Below are positions 1-4,504 of a stretch of 7,129 nucleotides of DNA, piece by piece; position 1 is the first letter of the stretch, and every line of letters starts with the position of its first letter. The stretch covers positions 1 to 7,129 of the forward strand of contig JAGRCC010000711.1 in NCBI GenBank assembly GCA_020433785.1, written 5' to 3'. Both the position numbers and the translations under genes were made by a program. The notes under the pieces were generated by a model, which had not been told where the DNA came from, searched no databases, and saw only the letters and a program-made list of their open reading frames with translations. The stretch comes from Anaerolineae bacterium (GTDB lineage Bacteria; Chloroflexota; Anaerolineae; 4572-78; J111).

Positions 1-6
1 CAAAGA

Positions 7-35
7 AAAAGCCTCCGGATTGTCCGGAGGCTTTT
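7..35 (-). terminator. Intrinsic terminator of the sigma factor gene
   Basis: A perfect 13-bp inverted repeat (AAAAGCCTCCGGA and its complement) surrounds a 3-nt loop. It lies about 20 bp beyond the stop codon of the minus-strand sigma factor gene. Read on the minus strand, the GC-rich stem is followed by a T-rich run (TTTTTCTTTG), the classic rho-independent layout. The plus strand also has TTTTGTGGTTTTT after the stem, so it may stop transcription arriving from the left as well. Confidence 0.9.
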
Positions 36-56
36 GTGGTTTTTGAAGTCTATTGT

Positions 57-980
57 TTAGTTAACAAAGCCAATCAAGCGGTTAGCGTGATGCGGCTGGC
101 GCAACTTAGCTAGCGCCTCCTTCTCGATCTGGCGAATACGTTCGCGGGTCAGACCAAATCGTTCGGCTACATCTTGCAGCGTTAACGGCTGGCCGTCTCG
201 CAGACCATAGCGCAGTTCCACAATTCTACTTTCACGAGCACTCAAGCCGGCCAGAGCGCGGCGAATCTCGGTTTCTAGCAGCGTAGAGTCAACCTGATCT
301 TCCAGATCTTGGGTTAGATCATTTTCGACGAAGTCGGCCAACGTGGCCCCGTCCTCACCAACCGGTTCCTCAAGACTTAGGGTATCCTGTCCGTCTTGAA
401 GCAACTCGTAAATTTGGGCCGGTTCATCGCCGGTCAGTGCGGCAATTTCTTCAAGCTCAGGCGTCCGACCCAAGGTCTGGGTCAGTTGGCCCATCGCTTT
501 TTTGATCTTGCCCAGATGATCGACTTTATGAACAGGCAGTCGAATCACTCTAGTCTGAACGGCGACAGCGCGGCTGACACTTTGTCTGATCCAGTAGCTA
601 GCATAGGTGCTCAACCGTACACCTTTGGTCACGTCGAACTTGTCGATCGCTCTAATCAAGCCCAGCACGCCCTCTTGAGAAAGCTCAGCCAGGCTCAAAC
701 CGTGGCCGGAATATTTGCTGGCAATGCTTATTACCAACCGGCCATTGGATTGAATCAACGTCTTGCGCGCCTGAAGGCCTCGCTCACTTATTTGGCAAAG
801 CTTTTCGCGTTCGGCAAAATCTAAATCTTTATTTTTAGTTAATTGTTTATAGGCGCGCTTGCCGGCTACCATCTCCGCAATTAACCGCTTTTCTTCTTCA
901 GGAGAAACAGGGGCGGTAGCCGCCAAGTTGGCTATACTTAATCTAAACAACGCTTCATCTGGTGCCCATGTGGATGCCAT
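57..980 (-). CDS. RNA polymerase sigma factor, sigma-70 family (primary-like, group 1/2)
   Basis: This 307-residue protein directs RNA polymerase to promoters. A region 1.2-like stretch (residues about 8-40) is followed by a short non-conserved linker. Region 2 (about 70-150) keeps the core-binding and -10-reading motifs: LSQEGVLGLIRAIDKFD at 100-116, STYASYWIRQSVSRA at 124-138 and IRLPVH at 146-151. Region 3 covers about 155-225. Region 4 ends in a helix-turn-helix with LTLQDVAERFGLTRERIRQIE. Region 1.1 is absent, and the protein is shorter than typical RpoD, so it may be a second, RpoD-like sigma rather than the housekeeping one. ECF sigmas are excluded because they lack regions 1.2 and 3. 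The ATG at 980 is supported by GAGGTGAT 6-8 nt upstream. I found no convincing -35/-10 pair in the 115-bp gap before it; a TTGACG lies near 1055 but has no -10 box at proper spacing. The gene may therefore read from upstream or use an alternative sigma. The terminator at 7-35 closes the unit. Confidence 0.95.
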   Translation of the reverse strand: MASTWAPDEALFRLSIANLAATAPVSPEEEKRLIAEMVAGKRAYKQLTKNKDLDFAEREKLCQISERGLQARKTLIQSNGRLVISIASKYSGHGLSLAELSQEGVLGLIRAIDKFDVTKGVRLSTYASYWIRQSVSRAVAVQTRVIRLPVHKVDHLGKIKKAMGQLTQTLGRTPELEEIAALTGDEPAQIYELLQDGQDTLSLEEPVGEDGATLADFVENDLTQDLEDQVDSTLLETEIRRALAGLSARESRIVELRYGLRDGQPLTLQDVAERFGLTRERIRQIEKEALAKLRQPHHANRLIGFVN

Positions 981-1095
981 ATTATCACCTCAACTATTTT
1001 AACCTATTTCCTTATACTCCAAACTATCCGACAACACTATACGTACGAACGCGTCAAAAGTTTGAAGGGAGAGGCTGTTTTTGCTATATATCAAA

Positions 1096-1803
1096 TCAAT
1101 TTAATGAGTAATCTACAAACGGTAATTTTTGTACCTGTTGATGAGCTTGATATGCTTTTAACATATAAGCCAAAATCTTATTTTCTTTATCCATTACGGT
1201 GACAGCCTTAGCCATTAACGAAATCAACGATGAAGCCGAAAGGATTAGCTGCTTATCCGGCAGTGGACCTTGCATCGCTGTGCCGGCTAAAAAAGCCAGC
1301 GCCGCCGGGTCAGTTGGTAAATTGGCGTTAGATAGATCCTCGCCCGATGCACTGGCCAGATAATTGATGTACTGTTCCACTTGCGGTTTGAGCTTTTGTA
1401 ACAATAATCTAATCACATTCGGATCTTCATTCTCATTCATCGGGTAAGGCTCAACCTGTCCAATCAAGAAATCATCTTTGCTGGCCGTGATATTTTTTAA
1501 TGTAAATCGTTCTTCTCCAACAGTAATGATATTCATCCGGCCCTCTTTGAGATGCTCCACCGCCGTAATTCGAGCCGTTGTTCCTATTTCATACAAGTCA
1601 CCACGCCCCAGGTTCACTACGTTGGGCTCTTGAGCATCTTTAGATTTGGCTAGTACTACCCCAAATATCTGATCTGGGCTGTCCATACACTGCTTGATCA
1701 TCGCCTGGTAACGATTTTCGAAAATGTGTAGCGGCAGCATCATTCCGGGAAACAGTACCACGTTTAAGGGGAAGAGCGATATGGATGAGTTAGAAGTGAG
1801 CAT
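1096..1803 (-). CDS. LON peptidase substrate-binding-domain protein (no protease domain)
   Basis: At 235 residues this is a stand-alone version of the N-terminal domain of Lon protease. The family signature is clear at residues 8-32: ISLFPLNVVLFPGMMLPLHI followed by FENRY. The PUA-like beta barrel continues to about residue 115 (GVVLAK, GTTARI, GRMNIITVGEERF), and a helical bundle follows to the end. There is no AAA+ ATPase and no Ser-Lys protease domain, so it cannot degrade proteins itself. In the family such proteins are thought to bind peptides or partner proteins, but their role is poorly known. It should be cytoplasmic: there is no signal peptide or membrane helix. The ATG at 1803 leaves an N-terminus that fits the family. 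No clear Shine-Dalgarno precedes it, but a TATAAT box lies 30 bp upstream. It sits between the sigma gene and the GntR-B12 gene on the same strand, with gaps of 115 and 88 bp, so a shared operon is possible but not required. Confidence 0.9.
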   Translation of the reverse strand: MLTSNSSISLFPLNVVLFPGMMLPLHIFENRYQAMIKQCMDSPDQIFGVVLAKSKDAQEPNVVNLGRGDLYEIGTTARITAVEHLKEGRMNIITVGEERFTLKNITASKDDFLIGQVEPYPMNENEDPNVIRLLLQKLKPQVEQYINYLASASGEDLSNANLPTDPAALAFLAGTAMQGPLPDKQLILSASSLISLMAKAVTVMDKENKILAYMLKAYQAHQQVQKLPFVDYSLN

Positions 1804-1832
1804 AATTAATCGTTTAATTTAAATACTTTCTA

Positions 1833-1861
1833 ATTATACGCATCCAGTTGTAGTCCCTTTA
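1833..1861 (-). promoter_or_regulatory. Probable promoter of the LON-domain gene
   Basis: A perfect TATAAT (minus strand, 1838 to 1833) lies 30 bp before the ATG at 1803, predicting a leader of about 22 nt. The -35 region is weak (around TAAAGG at 17-bp spacing), so recognition may depend on an activator or on the -10 box. A 6-bp inverted repeat (AATTAA, 4-nt gap, TTAATT; 1804-1819) lies between the start site and the ATG, but in such AT-rich DNA it may be chance. Confidence 0.5.
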
Positions 1862-1891
1862 TGACGCCCTTAATCTCGCTTTCATGACTGA

Positions 1892-2839
1892 CTATATCAG
1901 GGCTTCCACGTTGGTAATCGCTTGTTCAATTGTATGGCCCAGAAATAGGCCGGGCATCTTAGACGCTAAAGCTGGATTTCGCGTGAACGCCACCCCACCA
2001 AAGGTAAAAATTTGTTTTTTTGACCGTAAATCATGTCGAGGTAGTACAAAGTATTGCTGCCCAAGTTGATACAAATTCTCGACGCCCTGATCGGTTGCGG
2101 CTGAAACGCAAATAACCTGAGGTTTTGCCACTTCAACGGCATGTTGAAAGTCGTTCGCCGTAGTCATCGGACCTAAATAAATAATCGATAAGCCTCGCCG
2201 GCGTAAACTCAGAGCCAATGAAATCAGGCCGATTTCGTGCAAATCTTCCGGCGCACAAGCCAGCAGAGCCATTGGACCTCGTTTGGCCATTGTGGCGGCA
2301 TTCATCATAGCTATCAGTTGTGAACGGATGGTGACGATGACATAATTGTGAGTTAGTAAGTTGATAGAGCCGCTGGCCCATTTCTTCTCTGAAAAATTGA
2401 TCAACTCCGGAAAAAGCCTCACTGCCACCGTTTCTAAAGAATGTTTGGCCAGAATCTCACTAATGGTTTGATCAGCGTCAATACAGTTAAAAGTATTCAA
2501 TGCATTGAGCAGTTTCTGGCCTAAACGAGAGTGGATTAGCCCGTCCTTTTTTATCTGGGCATCGTCTATATTAGGCTGTGTCGCCACCTCTTTCTTAACC
2601 GATTTCGATCGATGACTGACAAAAGTACCCTTGCCAACCCGCGTATAAGCCAGTCCATCAGCAATTAGCCCTTGAAGCGCTCGCCGAGCGGTCATTCGGC
2701 TTAAGTCGTAATGTTGGCAGAGATCACGCTCAGAAGGTAGTTTCTGGTGGGAAACATAAACCCCATGTTCTATCTGGTTTTGCAACAATTCCTTCAACTG
2801 AAGATAAACCGGTCGAGGATGCTGCTTATCCAGATGCAT
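1892..2839 (-). CDS. GntR-type transcriptional regulator fused to a cobalamin (B12)-binding domain
   Basis: A 315-residue fusion. Residues 8-75 are a GntR winged helix-turn-helix: PVYLQLKELLQNQIEHG, then KLPSERDLCQHYDLSRMTAR and a GKGTFV wing. A linker leads to a helical cap-like region (about 100-185) resembling the B12-binding cap of CarH/LitR and methionine synthase. Residues 187-315 form a Rossmann-type cobalamin domain with the three signature elements: D199-x-H201-x-x-G204 (His is the lower cobalt ligand in characterised members), S246 and G281-G282. The expected Wx9EH motif of the cap is altered: W154 is present, but H164-N165 replace Glu-His. By analogy with CarH it may repress genes in the dark with adenosylcobalamin and release DNA in light, or it may simply sense B12 or redox state; this is inference. 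The start at 2839 is chosen over an in-frame ATG at 2911 because AGGAGG lies 4 nt upstream and the 2911 codon falls inside the -35 box. It is divergent from the response regulator at 3193. An ordinary GntR effector domain such as FCD or UTRA is excluded by the motifs. Confidence 0.88.
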   Translation of the reverse strand: MHLDKQHPRPVYLQLKELLQNQIEHGVYVSHQKLPSERDLCQHYDLSRMTARRALQGLIADGLAYTRVGKGTFVSHRSKSVKKEVATQPNIDDAQIKKDGLIHSRLGQKLLNALNTFNCIDADQTISEILAKHSLETVAVRLFPELINFSEKKWASGSINLLTHNYVIVTIRSQLIAMMNAATMAKRGPMALLACAPEDLHEIGLISLALSLRRRGLSIIYLGPMTTANDFQHAVEVAKPQVICVSAATDQGVENLYQLGQQYFVLPRHDLRSKKQIFTFGGVAFTRNPALASKMPGLFLGHTIEQAITNVEALI

Positions 2840-2864
2840 AAGCCCTCCTAACTTATTTAGCTTT

Positions 2865-2882
2865 GTATACCAGTATATACCA
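2865..2882 (-). promoter_or_regulatory. Probable autoregulatory GntR operator at the transcription start
   Basis: On the minus strand TGGTATATACTGGTATAC lies immediately after the -10 box and covers the predicted +1. It contains two palindromes, GTATATAC (2873-2880) and GTATAC (2865-2870). It is also a direct repeat of TGGTATA with a 10-bp period, one helical turn. GTATATAC matches the GT-N-TA-N-AC core known for HutC/GntR-type operators. A repressor bound here would block the gene's own promoter. Binding by this regulator is inferred from position and motif. Confidence 0.6.
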
Positions 2883-2911
2883 ATATTACTCCATTTTTTT
2901 GAATATGTCAA
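2883..2911 (-). promoter_or_regulatory. Promoter of the GntR-B12 regulator gene
   Basis: On the minus strand a perfect -35 TTGACA (2911 to 2906) is separated by exactly 17 bp from TAATAT (2888 to 2883). The expected start site is near 2876, giving a leader of about 36 nt with AGGAGG at 2849-2844. This arrangement shows that the ATG at 2911 cannot be the translation start. Confidence 0.8.
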
Positions 2912-3029
2912 TATGGTTTTTGTGCTAAATTTTTTGTGTTGCGAACTATTTGTGAGCGTCTATATCGTTGTTAAGGTCAGAAACAGGGACTTTTCTATAA
3001 AAATATCGTTCTCTAATGTAAAAATAGTA

Positions 3030-3066
3030 CCATTTGTAAATTAAAGACAAGTTAATTTGCAAATGG
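3030..3066. repeat. Long inverted repeat, 15-bp arms
   Basis: CCATTTGTAAATTAA (3030-3044) pairs with TTAATTTGCAAATGG (3052-3066) across a 7-nt loop. The only flaw is one T/G position, which would be a wobble pair in RNA. It lacks a T-run and lies 60 bp upstream of the response regulator promoter, so it reads better as a protein-binding dyad or part of an untranslated RNA than as a terminator. Confidence 0.75.
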
Positions 3067-3079
3067 AATTAGAACATTT

Positions 3080-3109
3080 GATTGCCCTAACGCATTTATC
3101 AGGGCAATC
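3080..3109. repeat. Inverted repeat, 9-bp arms
   Basis: GATTGCCCT (3080-3088) and AGGGCAATC (3101-3109) are perfect complements around a 12-nt loop. No T-run follows on the plus strand. It sits directly upstream of the response regulator promoter and 13 bp after the first inverted repeat. It could be an operator or a folded structure; the sequence does not decide. Confidence 0.65.
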
Positions 3110-3125
3110 CCTGACATTTGGGTGA

Positions 3126-3154
3126 TTGGCTCAGGCTTGTCATCGTGCTATAAT
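3126..3154 (+). promoter_or_regulatory. Extended -10 promoter of the OmpR-type response regulator
   Basis: TGCTATAAT (3146-3154) is a perfect extended -10 box. A 4/6-match -35 box TTGGCT (3126-3131) stands 17 bp upstream of TATAAT. The predicted start site near 3161 gives a leader of about 32 nt ending in the Shine-Dalgarno GGGGG at 3183-3187. Confidence 0.75.
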
Positions 3155-3192
3155 CTGTGGGTAGAGTGGATAAATCTTTTTAGGGGGAAAAT

Positions 3193-3918
3193 ATGGCCGT
3201 ACCGTCATCACCGGAGATGGAAGTTCCGCGTGTTTTGGTCGTTGATGATGATCAAGAAGTAGCTAAATCTATCGAAGCATCGCTGCGCCGAAATTATCAA
3301 GTATTTGTTGTGTACAGTGGTATTAGTGCTCTGAAGGAAGCCCGGCGACATAACCCCGATATCATTGTGTTGGATGTAGTCATGCCCGGTCTTGACGGGC
3401 TGGAAACCTGCCGCGAACTGAGAATTGATCCCGCTTTGGCCGGCATTCCCATTCTTTTTTTAACTGCTCTGGGGCGTCCTGAAGATCGCGTAGCCGGGCT
3501 TCGAGCCGGGGCTGATGATTATTTAACCAAACCCTTTAACTTGGAAGAGTTACAGCTTCGAATCAAGGCCATTCTCCGTCGCGTTCAGCGAAAACCATCC
3601 ATTCCCACCCAATCCCTAATCAAAGTTCGTGATCTTGAGCTTGATCGGCACAGTTACGGTGTAACCACCTCGAAGAAAAAAGCAGTTTTGACCCCGGTTG
3701 AGTTCGATCTACTGTACCATTTGATGACACATCCGAACGAAGTATTTACCAGCGATCGATTACTGAAAGAAGTTTGGGATTATCCGTCAGAGACAGGTAG
3801 CCCAGATTTGGTTCGGATGCACATTAAGAACCTGAGGCGCAAAGTTGAGGAGGATCCGAGCAAACCGCAATTCATTCTTACAATTCCCCGGCGAGGCTAT
3901 ACCATTGCTTCCGGTTGA
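3193..3918 (+). CDS. Response regulator, OmpR/PhoB family (receiver plus winged helix)
   Basis: A 241-residue two-component transcription factor of standard family length. The receiver domain (about 12-128) has every key residue: acidic pocket D18-D19, phospho-acceptor D61 in VLDVVMPGLDG, switch T91, Y110, and K113 in the TKPF motif. The OmpR/PhoB winged-helix effector fills about 140-240, with LTPVEFDLLYHLMTHPNEVF and a C-terminal MHIKNLRRKVEEDP followed by the wing PRRGYTI. It should bind direct-repeat DNA as a dimer after phosphorylation. It is a complete single-gene unit: own promoter at 3126-3154, GGGGG ribosome site 5 nt before the ATG, and terminator 16 bp after the stop. No kinase is encoded beside it in the same unit. 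The kinase at 4505 has its own receiver partner, so this regulator looks like an orphan, although cross-talk with that kinase is possible. Confidence 0.95.
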   Translation: MAVPSSPEMEVPRVLVVDDDQEVAKSIEASLRRNYQVFVVYSGISALKEARRHNPDIIVLDVVMPGLDGLETCRELRIDPALAGIPILFLTALGRPEDRVAGLRAGADDYLTKPFNLEELQLRIKAILRRVQRKPSIPTQSLIKVRDLELDRHSYGVTTSKKKAVLTPVEFDLLYHLMTHPNEVFTSDRLLKEVWDYPSETGSPDLVRMHIKNLRRKVEEDPSKPQFILTIPRRGYTIASG

Positions 3919-3933
3919 AGAAACAAAACACAA

Positions 3934-3964
3934 AAAAATCCCACCTATCAGAGGTGGGATTTTT
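3934..3964 (+). terminator. Bidirectional intrinsic terminator between convergent genes
   Basis: AAAAATCCCACCT (3934-3946) and its exact complement (3952-3964) form a 13-bp stem with a 5-nt loop. The T-run ends the plus-strand response regulator transcript, and the A-run before the stem gives TTTTTTT on the minus strand for the small convergent gene ending at 3984. It is 16 and 19 bp from the two stop codons. Confidence 0.9.
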
Positions 3965-3983
3965 CATTAATTAAGATATAAGT

Positions 3984-4223
3984 TCAACCGGCTAAATCGA
4001 TGATTTTTTCCTGCTCCGTTAAAGGTTCTGACAATTCAAGCTTACGAATTACACGACTTGGTCGCGTGGCTAAATTAGCTAAAGTTTGTTCAATACGACA
4101 AAGTTCTTCGTGCATTGGGTCAAACCTCGGTGAAGAAATGGCATTTTGCCGGCTATCGACCAAACGCTCAACCAGAGCGGTTAGTTTATCAAAGATAGCT
4201 CGACCCGAAGTTGTTACCTCCAT
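3984..4223 (-). CDS. Small hypothetical protein (79 aa), family not recognised
   Basis: I do not recognise this protein. It is acidic to neutral, has no signal peptide or membrane helix, and is predicted to be mostly helical. One helix lies at about 8-24 (IFDKLTALVERLVDSRQ) and another at about 36-53 (MHEELCRIEQTLANLATR), with spaced hydrophobics that suggest a short coiled coil or a helix-hairpin pairing domain. It has the full set of gene signals: a promoter candidate at 4291-4319, AAGGAG at 4240-4235 (11 nt before the ATG, slightly long), and a terminator just past the stop shared with the convergent response regulator. These favour it over the 120-residue reading frame on the opposite strand across the same DNA. 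It might be a small regulatory or adaptor protein, but nothing in the sequence fixes a function. Confidence 0.65.
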   Translation of the reverse strand: MEVTTSGRAIFDKLTALVERLVDSRQNAISSPRFDPMHEELCRIEQTLANLATRPSRVIRKLELSEPLTEQEKIIDLAG

Positions 4224-4290
4224 AGATATTAGCGCTCCTTCCTGGCATCTAAAAGATCTTGAAAATAACTGTTCCCGAACTATTCACTTA

Positions 4291-4319
4291 GTTTTACACC
4301 ATATTAATAATGCTGGCAA
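4291..4319 (-). promoter_or_regulatory. Probable promoter of the 79-aa gene
   Basis: On the minus strand TTGCCA (4319 to 4314, 5 of 6 consensus bases) is followed after 17 bp by TAAAAC (4296 to 4291, 4 of 6). The predicted start near 4284 gives a leader of about 60 nt. The 26-bp near-palindrome at 4328-4353 lies just upstream of this -35 box. Confidence 0.5.
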
Positions 4320-4327
4320 GTTTTCAT

Positions 4328-4353
4328 GGGTACAATGTTTTAACATTTTACCC
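4328..4353. repeat. 26-bp near-palindrome, probable protein-binding site
   Basis: GGGTACAATGTT (4328-4339) mirrors AACATTTTACCC (4342-4353), with mismatches only at the central TT and at one internal pair (4333/4348), so 11 of 13 pairs match. The spacer is too short for a stable RNA hairpin, which favours a dimeric DNA-binding protein. It is 9 bp upstream of the -35 box of the 79-aa gene and about 115 bp upstream of the kinase promoter. Confidence 0.6.
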
Positions 4354-4467
4354 GCTTTCTAATAAGCTTACCTAGCGCTTATCAGGTATTTAGCGATTAA
4401 GAATCTGGCAAAATTGTTAGAAAATGAGTGACAGCCGCTTGGGATCGATTAAATAACCGTTGCTTTT

Positions 4468-4497
4468 TGAACAGCCAATTCTTAAACGTGGTATAAT
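4468..4497 (+). promoter_or_regulatory. Promoter of the histidine kinase operon, giving a leaderless mRNA
   Basis: TGGTATAAT (4489-4497) is a perfect extended -10 box. A weak -35 (TGAACA, 4468-4473) stands 18 bp upstream. Only 7 nt separate the TATAAT from the ATG at 4505, so transcription should begin at or next to the A of the start codon. No Shine-Dalgarno precedes the ATG, in agreement. Confidence 0.7.
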
Positions 4498-4504
4498 TAA
4501 CGGT

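Larger units (their letters stand above)
2840..3192. other. 353-bp AT-rich divergent intergenic region
   Basis: This spacer separates the minus-strand GntR-B12 gene from the plus-strand response regulator. From left to right it holds the Shine-Dalgarno, operator and promoter of the GntR-B12 gene (2840-2911), about 120 bp of AT-rich DNA with no feature I can name (2912-3029), two inverted repeats (3030-3066 and 3080-3109), and the promoter and Shine-Dalgarno of the response regulator (3126-3192). The word CATTTG occurs three times in direct orientation (3031, 3075, 3115) and once inverted (3060-3065). I see no small ORF with a convincing ribosome site. Confidence 0.7.

Noticed and set aside
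396..824. 142-codon open frame on the plus strand
   Set aside because: It lies wholly antisense to the well-conserved sigma factor gene, and its product shows no family motif; it is a shadow frame.
1021..1080. Promoter for the sigma factor gene (TTGACG near 1055 with TATAGT)
   Set aside because: The spacing between the two hexamers is only 10 bp, and no other -10 box fits at 16-18 bp, so I do not call it.
1804..1819. AATTAA/TTAATT dyad in the LON-gene leader
   Set aside because: Six-base arms made only of A and T are likely by chance in this AT-rich leader; kept only as a note in the promoter entry.
2840..2911. 24-residue N-terminal extension of the GntR-B12 protein from the ATG at 2911
   Set aside because: The codon lies inside the -35 hexamer of the promoter, the extension covers the -10 box and operator, and a strong AGGAGG precedes the ATG at 2839.
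4000..4362. 120-codon open frame on the plus strand
   Set aside because: It overlaps the 79-aa minus-strand gene, runs through that gene's promoter and the near-palindrome, and I found no promoter or ribosome site of its own. The minus-strand gene has a promoter, ribosome site and terminator.
4460..4504. TTG start giving a 578-residue kinase
   Set aside because: It precedes the extended -10 box, so it would not be in the mRNA, and it lacks a ribosome site. The ATG at 4505 starts just before the receiver-like domain.
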